A stretch of 64,000 nucleotides of DNA from Pleurotus ostreatus/Saccharomyces cerevisiae fusant (lineage: Eukaryota; Opisthokonta). The stretch covers positions 310,001 to 374,000 of the forward strand of contig JAMQCK010000002.1 in NCBI GenBank assembly GCA_024196135.1. The letters are read 5' to 3'. This document shows, one piece after another, positions 11,572 through 23,250 of the stretch. Positions within the stretch are counted from its first letter, which is position 1. Every line of letters begins with the position of its first letter. The notes beneath the pieces were generated by a model. It was not told where the DNA came from and did no database searches. It saw only the letters and a program-made list of their open reading frames with translations. Both the position numbers and the translations under genes were made by a program.

Positions 11572-12356
11572 ATGCAGCGCGCTGCACGGGGTGAGTAACA
11601 GAATGGGATCCTGGGCCGTAGGCTTACCAGTAGCCTCCAGAAACACCACATGCCATAAGGCTGAGAAACATCCCCAAGTCCGCAACTCGGAACGATGTCG
11701 CGCGCATGCTAATGCGTGCTCAGGTGGAGGGCGTGACTTCAGGTGTGTCCTGCTTCACTCCGTATATGCCTGACTGACAAAAATCACAGTCGAACTGGAA
11801 TATAACCGTTGGCTACCAGCTGGGTCCGCGCTCATTCAGTTCCACCGCCCGGAATACGTCCCCGCAAGCTCCCACAGGCTCAAGGGAAAGGCCATCCAGG
11901 GCATCCCTGTCATCCCCGAGAACTTGAGCAGGTTCGCGCTCCAGGACTATCAGGAGGCTTTGAAGAAGCAGGAGAAGAACACCGGGACAGGACCTAGTGC
12001 AAACACGACCCATCTTGAAGAGAAGGTCGTGCTCTGGGGCTTCACCCCGCGCTGGAACGCCACGGACGTCGCTGCGTTGTTGCGGTCATACCGCCTACAT
12101 AACCATGATGTGGATGGGGGCGCAAACTCCATCTGGTACACACTATTGTGAGTTGCTCTCTCGATAATGGGCAAGCACGCTAAAGTACGCCCTCAGAGCC
12201 GACCAGACACACTCGAAGAAGTTCGTCGCGCGTATGGTTGACCCCGAAGAGGCACATCGTGTGGTCCGGGACCTGCATATGACTCCAGTCCCCCACTTAT
12301 TCGGTGTATCACCGTCCATAGGGCAGTACCTGCGCGCTCGAGTCTTGTCACCATAG
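11572..12356 (+). CDS. Uncharacterised RRM-like protein
   Basis: Four exons (11572-11590, 11641-11742, 11790-12147, 12197-12356) give about 212 residues. A 19-nt first exon encodes MQRAAR. The first domain is RRM-like: HAIRLRNIPKSATRNDVARM, then VTSVELEYNRWLPAGSALIQ and EYVPASSHRLKGKAIQGIPV. A second region, KVVLWGFTPRWNATDVAALL, also has the shape of an RNP2 strand and helix, followed by FVARMVDPEEAHRVVRDLHM. It may therefore hold two divergent RRMs. The start MQRAAR is basic and could begin a mitochondrial presequence, but this is weak. I do not recognise an ortholog. It shares a promoter with SNRNP27. Confidence 0.75.
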
Positions 12357-12502
12357 AATCCAATATATCACCCCGATTCAGACTTAATTCTTCATTTGTC
12401 CGCGCCGATCGCGAAGTTGTCTTCGTTGTCGTCCAAGATGTTCAAGACGTGGCACATCGTAGCAAGAGGAATAGTACAACAGAGCGATGGGCCCGACGTG
12501 CG

Positions 12503-13367
12503 CTACATACGAGCCCCTTCGTCGTCCATACGAGCGCGTGCACCCTAGATATCATGAGCAATTTGAGCGGTGAGCGCCGTGAAGGGGACGTACCAAGCGC
12601 GCGTTCTCCCCTTCGTCTTCTGGTGATCGTCCGCGCTTCTTGTCTTGTGCGGGTGCTGCTGCAGGCTCCTTCCAGTCGCCGCCACCTTGCGCAACCGCGC
12701 CAGGTCCCTCTTCCGCGTCGGCGTAGCGCTCTTCGACCTCTCTTCTCCGTGCCTGCGCGCCCCATCCTCCACGGCCCGGGTCGTAGTCTTGTCTGTACTC
12801 GTCTCGTACCTATCTTGGGGTCAGTACGGGGTGTATCCAATGTCTGGGAGTATGCGCACCTGCCCGCCACTTTTTCCTCGGCCAAATTGACGCCCCTCCT
12901 TGTACCCCAAGTCCAAGTCGCACCGGATGATTCGCTCGTCCAGCTTCGTCCCAGAGATATACCGCATGCTGGCTAGCGCTTCCGCGTGAGTATAATACTC
13001 TACGAAGCAGAACCCGCATGGTGTTCTGTGCAGTGGTGAGTGGCAGGTAAACCCGAACGAACAGTCCACACACCTCGTATTCCGATCGAGCCCCATAATG
13101 ATACGCTTAATGCCCCCTCCATCCTCAGGGCGGGCACATTTCGAGAACAGCTCATATATCTGTTCTTCAGTCGTATAGAAACTTAAGTTACCAACCTACG
13201 TAACGCCCGGCGGGTCGTTAGAACGGCTCATACTCCTCAGCGAAGGGGGAACTCACATAAAGAGTCGAAGACTTCTCGAGCAACTCATTCTGCTTTTGGC
13301 GGTCAAACCGCGCTTGCGAGTCCTTATAGTTCGACGGCTGATCGAGGGGGGTCACGACATGGGCCAT
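12503..13367 (-). CDS. CBC2: Nuclear cap-binding protein subunit 2 (CBP20)
   Basis: Small subunit of the nuclear m7G cap-binding complex. It starts [20 protein letters not shown]. An intron splits RNP2, so the spliced product reads [20 protein letters not shown]. Next come [16 protein letters not shown]1 [20 protein letters not shown], the cap-contacting region [20 protein letters not shown] and [20 protein letters not shown]. The C-terminal tail is basic/acidic ([16 protein letters not shown]). Between beta strands there is a nine-residue CARPEDGGG loop where the animal protein has only about three residues. The 3' end is uncertain. The TAG used here (12503-12505) lies inside a good donor (GTATGT), and splicing to an AAG acceptor would end the protein NFAIGADK at 12392. 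Confidence 0.92.
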
Positions 13368-13491
13368 TGTATTCGAGGAGACCGTTCGGGACAAGGGAGT
13401 ATTCCCAAAATAGAATAAGCCGGGGCGCAAACAACGACCAAACAGACGCGTAACCGCGTCGCGCGTCGCTTATTTCTTGACTTTCGCCAAC

Positions 13492-15141
13492 ATGGATCAG
13501 GCAGGGATTGAGATACAGAAGACGGTGCGTGGTGCAGTACACATCGCTGCTGAGATGCTCAATGTACTGCAGGAACCGACGTTTGAGAGCGTCGTGAGCG
13601 AGAAGTCGCAGCTCTTCCAAGAGTTGCAAGAGGAGGACTTGTACATCAAGTTCAAGAAGCTCACGCGCCATCTCGAACTCCTCGATATCCAAGAGTCCTA
13701 TATCAAGGATGAGCAGGCCAACCTCAAGCGCGAGCTGATCCGCGCCCAAGAGGAGGTCAAGCGCATCCAGTCCGTCCCCCTCGTCATCGGCCAGTTCCTC
13801 GAACCCATCGACCAGCACACGGGCATCGTAGGCTCCACCACGGGCTCCAACTATGTCGTCCGCATCATGTCTACCCTGGACCGCGAACTGCTGAAGCCAT
13901 CATCCTCCGTCGCCCTCCACCGACATTCGAACGCGCTTGTGGACATCCTCCCGCCAGAGGCGGACTCCAGTATCGCAATGCTGGGCGTCGATGAGAAGCC
14001 CGATGTCACATACTCGGATGTTGGCGGTATGGACTCGCAGAAGCAGGAGATTCGTGAAGCTGTCGAGCTGCCTCTCACCCACTTCGACCTGTACAAGAAG
14101 ATCGGTATCGACCCGCCCCGTGGTGTGCTGTTGTACGGCCCACCAGGTGCGTTTGCTACTTCCAAGCGATATGCAGCTTATGTCTTACATCGTTGCAGGA
14201 ACGGGCAAAACCATGCTTGTCAAAGCCGTCGCCCATCACACCACCGCCGCTTTCATTCGTGTCGTCGGTTCCGAGTTCGTCCAGAAGTATCTCGGTGAAG
14301 GCCCGCGCATGGTTCGCGATGTCTTCCGTCTCGCACGCGAAAACGCACCTGCCATCATCTTCATCGACGAGATTGACGCCATCGCCACAAAGCGGTTCGA
14401 CGCCCAGACAGGCGCTGATCGTGAAGTGCAGCGTATCTTGCTGGAGTTGCTGAACCAGATGGATGGTTTCGACCAGGGCAGCAATGTCAAGGGATGCGTC
14501 GTCACCGTTCGCTTGTTCGTCACTTGTGCTAATGGCAGTTTACAGGTCATCATGGCTACCAACCGTGCCGACACTCTTGATCCTGCTCTCCTTCGTCCCG
14601 GTCGTCTTGACCGAAAGATCGAGTTCCCGAACCCATCGAGGCGAGAGAAGCGTCTCATCTTCCAGACCGTCACGAGCAAGATGAACCTCGGTCCGGACGT
14701 CGACTTGGAAGACTGTATGTCGGTCATGGCAGCACTGATATTGCGAGACTGACTGGTTCACAGTTGTCTCCCGACCGGACAAGCTCTCTTCGGCAGAGAT
14801 CGCGTCTATAGCACAAGCCGCCGGCTTGCAAGGTAAGCTCGTCGCTACTCAATGTCGGACGCCGCCTGACATAGCTACAGCTGTTCGCAAGAACCGCTAC
14901 GTCATCTTGCCCGTTGACTTTGAGGAGGCATGGAAGGTGAGTTTGGCTTTATTTGCCTTTGTTGGTGCAGGCGCGATCACCATCAAGAAAAAGTCGATCG
15001 CGTCTTCTTCCGCCCACCACTCCCCTTCCTTCCTCCCTTTCCCTTCGTCCGACTTCTGCCTCTCTTTCGACTCCATTGCTCACGATGGATACATAGCAAA
15101 CGGTCAAGAGGTCAGACGAGACCCACGAGTTCTACCGGTAG
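13492..15141 (+). CDS. RPT3: 26S proteasome regulatory ATPase Rpt3
   Basis: AAA ATPase of the proteasome 19S base. The parts in order are a coiled coil ([20 protein letters not shown]), an OB domain ([20 protein letters not shown]), [20 protein letters not shown], Walker [19 protein letters not shown], pore loop [11 protein letters not shown], Walker [17 protein letters not shown], arginine fingers [14 protein letters not shown] and sensor-2 [13 protein letters not shown]. The C-terminus EFYR fits an HbYX-type tail, as in Rpt3. Introns lie at 14147-14198, 14492-14545, 14715-14763, 14833-14880 and 14937-15096. The second intron begins GGATGC rather than GT and is open in frame (see findings). 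The gene is head-to-head with CBC2, 124 bp apart. Confidence 0.95.
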
Positions 15142-15898
15142 TCTCTGTATCTTCATGCATAATGTGAGTGCGCTTCGGACATCGTCGCGCGTTTATGGCT
15201 AATTCTCGCTGTCAGACGTTCCCATCTGTATCTTACCACGTCAATGCAAGCATACGTCTTCATCATGTCTGTTGTGTGACCGTGTATCCGCACGTTCATC
15301 ACCCGTCGTAAAGACAGCTCCGTTCACTTTAGCGTCTCTCCGCACTCCTACGGATTGGCGCTCATTCTTGAGAGCGAGATTGATATTTCCCGTGCTTTTT
15401 TTGCCTGTCCCTCCGCCGTTCGCTTGTCGAGCAGGTCTTCGATCGGGAAGGAGGGGTTGGTTCACACGCGGGATACATTCCTTACTCTACGCGACAGCTT
15501 CGCCAGTCCTGTACAATGTGCGTGCCCGTGCTCTTCTCATGTGACACTCGCTAACACCCCTCCAGTATGTAGCTGCAATACATCCTATTTTCGTCCCGGC
15601 TTTCCCTCTCTTCCCTTTCCTCACCCCACGCTCTTTGACACTCTGGACGGCGCCGTACACCCACGCGCACGTTCTCATTTTATGGGAGCAAGATGGATCG
15701 TAGTGCATTCGTGCGCTGCGGGTCGGTCCCCATTCGTGGGGGCTACCTTCGTTTTGGCCTGTCCTCTATTTTTCAGGGAGGATGGAACATGCTAGGAGGG
15801 CACATCCTTGTCGTAGTCCTCGCATAGTCGAACGAGATGATGGTACAGGTAGCTCTGCGTGAATATATTTGCATGTTGGGTATCTTGTGGAATGGACA
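15142..15898. other. Intergenic between RPT3 and ALG13 (convergent)
   Basis: 757 bp rich in short pyrimidine runs. Frames present are Ser/Arg-rich, overlap one another and show no family pattern. I support no gene here. Confidence 0.5.
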
Positions 15899-16518
15899 TC
15901 AGAACCCCATCTCTTCGTCGAGGATGCGGGCGAAGCGAGAGCCATCGAAGGGTGGGAAGGGTACAAGTGATGCAGCATCGAAGGAGGCGATGTCGCTAGC
16001 CAACGTCCTGCAGTGAACGTCATGAGGCAGTCCGAGATGTACACAGCACGACGCACTGTGGGGTAGAGGCTACCAGGTGTCCTTGCTGCTCGAGGACATC
16101 AGCAAGCTCTTGTTGGTGGTTATCCAGCAATGTCGGGTTCGGCACGATGATGAGGGGCTTCGGTATGCGGAGAACGTCAAGAATGGTGCCAGATCCTTCA
16201 GAAGGGACGTTTGTCGGTTGATCGCGACCCGTAGCTAGCAGACGGACCTGCATGGCTAATCACCAGGTCTGCCCTCTCGTAGTCCTCGCGCAGCGATGGC
16301 TTGAACTTGTAGTACTCTTGCTCGATGCCGTGACTGCGAGTCCTAACGCTGATACCCGCTTCGTGCAGCCTCGAGCTATGTTCGAAGGTGGAGTTCCCGG
16401 CCTGGACGACGAGGTGGTTGTACCCCTTCGCATGCAGCGCGTTGAGGACCGCATCAGTGCACACCGCCTGCACGAGCGCGTCGAACTTGGTCGAGCCGAC
16501 AGTGACGAACGCGAGCAT
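15899..16518 (-). CDS. ALG13: UDP-GlcNAc transferase catalytic subunit Alg13
   Basis: Cytosolic catalytic subunit that, with membrane Alg14, adds the second GlcNAc to the dolichol-linked oligosaccharide. The start [19 protein letters not shown] is the classic family N-terminus, so the ATG at 16518 was preferred over an upstream in-frame codon. Further segments are [13 protein letters not shown], the donor-binding block [12 protein letters not shown], then [20 protein letters not shown] and [20 protein letters not shown]. The C-terminal exon reads [20 protein letters not shown] and ends DEEMGF. At least two short introns are required. It is the free-standing fungal form. Its divergent neighbour is PRO3. 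Confidence 0.9.
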
Positions 16519-16728
16519 CGTGTCTGGGGGAAGCGCGCAAGCCTCGCAGCCGTACGCGTCCACGTCGCCGCGATCGGCCGTGGGGGATGCCAGGAACGTC
16601 GATCAAAGGGACTTCCCATCCGAGCCTCGTCCGAGTCATCATGATCACAGATCCTCCGCATTTCGAATGGAAGCAGTCCTCACCTTGCCAGACCCTCCAT
16701 CACTCTCATCGCGCCATCCTACCAGAAA

Positions 16729-18009
16729 ATGGGCTACAGACTGTGCATACTAGGTGTGTTGGTCCCCCCTTCCCTTCCGTGTTGATCGTGGCCAGCCCAC
16801 TCACCCACCTCGCACAGGATGCGGCACGATGGGCATCGCGATCCTCTCGGGCGTGGTAGCTAGCTTGGAGGCAGCCACCTCCGCAACGCCCTCCTCGCAC
16901 AAGCAGCCCAAGTGGGAGTCGCACACGCCGGGGACGATGACGCCGGACCAGGACGCGTCCTCGACACCCTCGCAGTTCATCGCGTGCGTGAGCCGCGCGG
17001 AGACGCGCACCAAGCTGCAGGGCGTGTTCGGTGCACTGGGTCCCTTGGGGAAGACCGTGCAGGTCGTCGCTGGGGACAACCTGAACGCGATACGCCAGTC
17101 AGACGTAGTGATCCTTTGGTATGTGGCATTTCCTCATGAGGTAGACTGGAGGGTTGATTTTCCACTCATAGCTGCAAGCCGCAGTTGGCGCATGTCATCC
17201 TCGCTGAGGAGGGTATCGTTGATGCGCTCGAGGGAAAGCTGCTGGTCAGCATCCTCGCTGGTGTCACGCAGGCGCAGCTCGTGGGCTGGGTACGCCCGAC
17301 GACGCGCGTTATTCGCGCCATGCCGAACACCCCCTGCAAAGTCTGTCTGCTTCACACTTTTGATTGCTAGACTTCTGACTGTCGCAGATCCGTGAAGGGA
17401 TGACGGTCTTGTGCAACAACTCTCCCATCACCGAGCTTGACCGGGCAATCCTGCTCAAGATCTTCTCCTCCATCGGCCGCTGCTCCTTCCTCGATGAGAA
17501 ACACTTCGATGCATGCACTGCGCTCTCTGGATCAGGACCTGCTTTCGCCTGCATCTTCCTCGAAGCGATGGTATGCCACATGCAGCCGCCGAGGGACACT
17601 TGAGTGCTGACAGCGTACAGGCCGACGGTGGTGTGATGATGGGTCTTCCCCGAGCTGAGGCGTTGGAGCTTGCTGCTCAAAGTGAGTTTGTCCGTGTCGT
17701 ACATTATGGTCGACCCTCTGATCATCTTCCAGCCTTACAAGGCGCGGCGCGTATGGTCCTGCAACACGGTGCACACCCAGCGCAAATCAAGGATACCGTC
17801 ACCAGTAAGTAGCAAGCTCGAACATCAGATCTTCTTAGCAATCTTCTGTCTGTACATGGGCTGACGATCTCGCTCCTACAGCGCCGGGAGGTTGCACAAT
17901 CGCTGGTTTGCTGGCATTGGAGGATGGTCGTGTGAGATCGACCATCGCCCGTGGTATCCAGATAGCTACAGAGAGAGCTAGCGAGCTTGGCCAGCCTGCG
18001 AAGAAGTAA
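16729..18009 (+). CDS. PRO3: Pyrroline-5-carboxylate reductase
   Basis: Last step of proline synthesis, reducing P5C with NAD(P)H. The Rossmann motif is split by an intron: MGYRLCILG joins [18 protein letters not shown]. An insertion of about 45 Ser/Thr/Pro-rich residues follows before [10 protein letters not shown]. Then come [27 protein letters not shown], the family signature [20 protein letters not shown] and the dimerisation domain [60 protein letters not shown]. It ends [11 protein letters not shown]. About six short introns are present. All expected ProC blocks are intact, so it should be active. Confidence 0.95.
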
Positions 18010-18498
18010 CTTCGCATGTGCCACAATAGTTGGCCATCTTACTAGGCAAAGTCGTCTGTAGCGTTCTACTGACGCCGGAAGGCCTCTCGAAAATCATGTA
18101 GATATGTAGAATATATACCAGATGGATACCGGAGCTAAGAAGGATACGCAACACAAGAGAGCAACACTAAAGCGCAAATACCACCTGCGAATTTGAGGCA
18201 CGCTAAGTCGAACAATGTGACAAGTCACGCGTGACCCTCGCCCAGAACGCGCAAGACGACGCCGAGGACGCATCCAACCCCCAAAACCCTCTGAAAAGGT
18301 GAGAATCGCTGCTCATACTGCCTGTTATCGTGCTCCCCGCCACCGATTTTCACTACATGGGCGCCATCATGCTGGAACGAACGCTAGACGAGCCGGATTG
18401 AATGCGATGGGTCCGGATGTCGATCGGCGCGCGACGCGTCTGGCGCGCCCCTGCCAATTCCCGGGAAATCGCTGGAAACCCATCTCATACTCCCCCAG
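18010..18498. other. Intergenic: PRO3 3' flank and NAC-alpha promoter
   Basis: 489 bp with no supported gene. A/T-rich 3' flank sequence (around 18090-18180) precedes a GC-rich leader of the next gene. Confidence 0.5.
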
Positions 18499-19229
<731 letters not shown>

Positions 19230-20240
19230 GCAACGACTCACCATTTGTTGTATTTTTGCATCTATCCTGCTTTCAATGCATTGCTGTATCTGGGCGGTAC
19301 CGACCCACAAGCGAACACCGTCCGATTGTTTGGCTCAATGAACAATCTCAAGCTCACGGTCTTGATCAGCGAATGATTGACCATCTATCATATCTTCCGG
19401 ATACTCGTTGCGTCGACTTTGCGCCACGAATGCGGAAGCGACCCAGTCTGATGAAGAGTTTCGATGGATCTACTAACATCGTCATCCCTCAAGTACTGTT
19501 CAGAACGGCTTGATCGAGCATCTGAGAAAGGAGCAGTCTCCTCGTCTTTCCGCGCCTAAGCGTCGGCGCTGCTCTGGTCCTCACCGAAGTGACTCTCGTC
19601 CCACAATGCTGGATCCTCCCGGTGCGCACTTTGAACGTAAAGGGGCATAATTAAGCGATGTGTACCCTCACGAACTCCTGGGTAGGTTTTATGCTCAGGG
19701 GAATACCATCTGGCAGGTGGGTCAGTGGATGCCTGTGGCGAGGATCGTGTCAAGCCCCTACCACGACTTGTACTTGGCGCTGTCCTCGTTCCTGTGGTCA
19801 GGAGTACTGCGTAACAATTACTCGAGTAGCAGCGTCAGCAACTTTCCTCGCTGAACGTCGAGTTTATGATCCCAAGTTCAGGCCAACCGTCTCGGAAGCC
19901 TTCAATATTGTATGTTCCATGAGTCCCAGTCGTCACGCGAGGAGATTCCATGGACCATGATGATAGGTTTAGTTGTCGGTAGTGTGCGATATGCTGGTTG
20001 TGTACGTGTAGGCTTAAACGATGGGTATTATCGTACAATACATAGGGAGGCGCATGCGACGCATAATTGAGTTGATGGGGAGGAAAGGGCTACAGGAAGC
20101 TGGGCGACGGTATACAACCGACGCCAGCCGTAGTACACGTATTACAAGGAGGAGGGGGGGGGGATATGATAAGTACCTGAACAATGAACAACGTCTCTTG
20201 TGGATGTATGAGAGAACTTTTGTGGCAAAAGGGAAAGGAG
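19230..20240. other. Intergenic, about 1 kb, no supported gene
   Basis: Lower GC than the flanks. Small frames on both strands show no conserved pattern and no plausible splice chain. A short G-run is present near 20152-20161. I see nothing else. Confidence 0.45.
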
Positions 20241-22259
20241 TTAGAAGTCCAAGAAGGAGGTGTCGCCCGCCCATGGCTCGCGCTCGCCGACGATTGAGAC
20301 GTTCTGCACGATGGCAGACATGTCCTTGTCGACATCGTCGTAGGGGTCCGGCAGGTCGTCGCTGTACGACGGAGGGGCCAAGGCCGAAAGGGGCTTGTCG
20401 TGAAGAAGCGAACGCCACCCCCTCGAGCTCGCAGGTGTCGCGAGCCCGAGCAACTGCAAGCCCCTCTGGATATCGGCCGAGCGAGCGTCTGCCTCCTCTT
20501 CGTCATCGTCGGAGTCGTACGGCAGAAAGAGGCGCGACGGTGGGCGAGGGAACTCTTCTGCAGTCGCAAGGCCCATGGACTCGAAGAAAGAGTCGTCGTC
20601 CTCTTCCTCCTCCTCATCCCGATCCGGCGCGTATTCGAAGTCCTCGGCTGACCACGACTGCTGCGCGATGCGCGAGCTCTTGTACGGCTTCGACAGCTCC
20701 GTCGTATCCGACGGGCTGCACGCGAGGCGCATATTGAGCCAGGCGCGACGTCGGCTGCGTCCCTCCAACAGACCCATCTGCCGCTCCCGCTCCGCGTCCA
20801 TGAGCTGCTGGTCGTGTCGTGCGCTCGTCGAGAGCTTGCGCAACTTCGCAGTGAGCGCGGAGAAGGCGGTGTACTCCGCAAGCTCCTGTGGAGAGAGCTT
20901 CGTCTCGGGCTCGGAACGAGGACTGAAGTAGGTGCAAGAGGAAGATGTCGACGAAGATGAGGCTTGACGAGATAGAGGGAAGGTCTCGGTCGCGGAGGGC
21001 GTACGGATAGACGTGCTGTCGGTGTCCGTCTCGTCATCGCTGTCGTCCGCCAGTCGCCTGAGGGAGATCAAAGAGAAAGGCCGCCGTACGCCCGAGAGAG
21101 AGGCAGCATGGTCGGCCGATGCTTCTTCGCGCTCCATCAGCTCGTCCATCCGCATGTTCGCCCTTCTGATCATGCTGTCCACTACCCAGCAGTAGTAGCC
21201 CTCCTTCGGGTAGCTCTTCGAAAGCACAGGAAGAACATAGCGGCGGAACGCATCAACCAGCTGTGATCGAGCACGTCGCCTCAGAGCACGCGAACTCATG
21301 CCAGGAAGCGGCGATTCCGCGAAGCTGGTGACCGATGGACCAGGCGAAGCGAGCTCCATGGCGTGCATCGATGAAGTAGCGGGCGGCGGAGGTCTAGCAT
21401 CTCATCAGCATCGCGCATGTTAGATAGGCAGATAGAATACTCACGCGAGCAGCGAGTTGATGGTTAGCATCTGTGTCCTGTGCCCGTACGTCGCCGAATC
21501 GTGTTCGCGCGTCCGCTCCTGCGCACGGCCGACGGGCATCGCCCTATGTTCATCATCCCGGTGCTTCTCGCGCCGCATCTCGACGGCTGACTCGGCGACG
21601 TCCGCGACGACGCTGTCTAGCGTCTCGAGGCATGATTGATCCATCAGTGGCCACTCCTCCACCGATCCGTCCTGATATCGGCAGGTGATGGTGAGGGCTG
21701 GTACGCTGAAGAGGACTTCGTCAAGCAGGCTCGTGATGCCCGCGGCCTTGTCCAACGCATGCAAGCTCTTCGGGACCTCCAGGCCATCACGATGAAGAGC
21801 CGAGAGCTGGTTCTCCCAACCAGCCGGCGTTACATCGACACCCGCATCCTCGAGGTGAGGGAAGGAGAAGGAGAAGAGGACAGTGGGCTGAGGCGCCACG
21901 GGCACGAGCTTGATCAGCATGGTGGGAGGAGAAATGAGGGGATGGTCTGTGGGGTTGAGGTCGATCAGCAAACACAGTCGTCCTTATGAACGATGAATAC
22001 ACACCTGGTCAAGCACAGCGAAGGGACGCGAGCAAGTGTCCACTGTCCAGGAGGCGGGTCGATCCTCGAAGGTGCAAGGGCTGACGTAGAAGCCGGCGTC
22101 GAAAGCGGTCACTGGCCAGTCCGAGTCGATCAAGGATGAGGGCGAAAAGTCCCGCCTCGGAGCGCGAGCCGTCTATATGTATGTGACCGCGGTCTGCTCG
22201 GGCACTCACAAAATTGGCCCCGTCAAATCTTGGCCCGCATCATGTCGGGATGGTGGCAT
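20241..22259 (-). CDS. Uncharacterised large, partly disordered protein
   Basis: Four exons chain in frame from ATG 22259 to TAG 20241. The first intron (22156-22209, 54 nt) joins MPPSRHDAGQDLTGPIL to RDFSPSSLIDSDWPVTAFDA. The second joins RPFAVLDQ to PTVLFSFSFPHLEDAGVDVT. The third joins MLTINSLLA to PPPPATSSMHAMELASPGPS. Conserved-looking parts are GFYVSPCTFEDRPASWTVDT, the helical LVDAFRRYVLPVLSKSYPKE with GYYCWVVDSMIRRANMRM, and KLSPQELAEYTAFSALTAKL. The C-terminal third is acidic (a DRDEEEEEDDDSFFESMG stretch; YDSDDDEEEADARSAD). No transmembrane segment or known motif is seen. I do not recognise the family. Confidence 0.65.
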
Positions 22260-23250
22260 CTAGCGTCTCCTTTTGCGGCGCCCGACTGGCACGCACCTGG
22301 GAGCGCCACCGACGCCATTTGCCAATGCGCTGTAACAACCGAAGGACGCGAGGGGCGCATCAGCAGCGCCGGCATATCGCGCGTTCGCGTTCGACGCTGA
22401 GGCGATGGTGAGCGGACCGGTATCAGCGTCGCTGATGGCAGCAGCCAGAGCTCACCTGAGAGTACCTGGGTGCCTCCGGTGATGGGTGGCTGCAAGCTGG
22501 AACCGCCTCAGCGTAAGCGACCCCGCACGGTCAATGAAAGCCTCCTATGTGCTGCCTCCGCAACGTTTGAGGTGCCCATAGCCTCGGATGCAGATACAGT
22601 TGCTGCCATCGGGCAGGCCAGGCACTTCGGCGAGTCTGCAAGGGTCTGCGTGCCCAACATGGCACTCCCCGCGTGGGTGCCTCGTTAGACGTCCATGGCA
22701 TGCATGCGCGCGGGGCATATCGGGCCTTTCGAGGGCGCCTCGACACGTCGAGATGCGCTGAAGATGCATACAAAGGACGGCTGTTTGGGCAAGTCGCCGC
22801 GGCGGCAGCCTGCACTCTGGGGAGTGGGGAAGCGTGCCCGACGTTCGACCGGGAAGCCTCTGAGGAGCTACCCGTCCAGCGCTCAGCCAGCGAAGCTCGT
22901 ATATCTGGAAGTGCGGCATGGATTTTCTGATTAATGAAGACAGGGTACATGCGCTGGACGATAAGCGCCTTCTCGCGGGAGAACGTTCGCAATTGACGGA
23001 GGAGAAAAGACGAACTTGCGCATCATCACGCGATCGGCGATGGCACGCGCGCACACGTGCAATGTTCAACTTATCGGCCTCGGCGTCGCTTGTATACAAT
23101 CACACAGGCTCTCCGCCCCGCTATTTCAAGCTGACATTCTCCTCTGAAGAGTAGAGTACTAGATCGTCTATATGTACCCAAGCAGAAGACCCGATCTTGA
23201 ACCGACATGACGGATATCATAAGCATGCCCCAAAGTCCAAGCAATACGCA
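22260..23250. other. Intergenic, about 1 kb, no supported gene
   Basis: GC-rich, with a long open but non-ATG frame on the minus strand (22545-23099). That frame is Arg/Cys/His/Ser-rich and looks like chance openness. No gene is supported. Confidence 0.45.

Noticed and set aside
15272..15795. Overlapping plus-strand frames between RPT3 and ALG13
   Set aside because: Composition is Ser/Arg/Cys-rich, no splice chain exists, and the region lies between two convergent gene ends.
20090..21037. 315-codon Arg/Ser-rich frame overlapping the uncharacterised minus-strand gene
   Set aside because: It is a shadow in a second minus-strand frame. The other frame has balanced amino-acid composition and clean splice links to upstream exons.
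22545..23099. 184-codon open minus-strand frame in the 22.3-23.2 kb gap
   Set aside because: It has no ATG start, is rich in Arg, Cys, His and Ser, shows no family pattern and is probably chance openness in GC-rich DNA.
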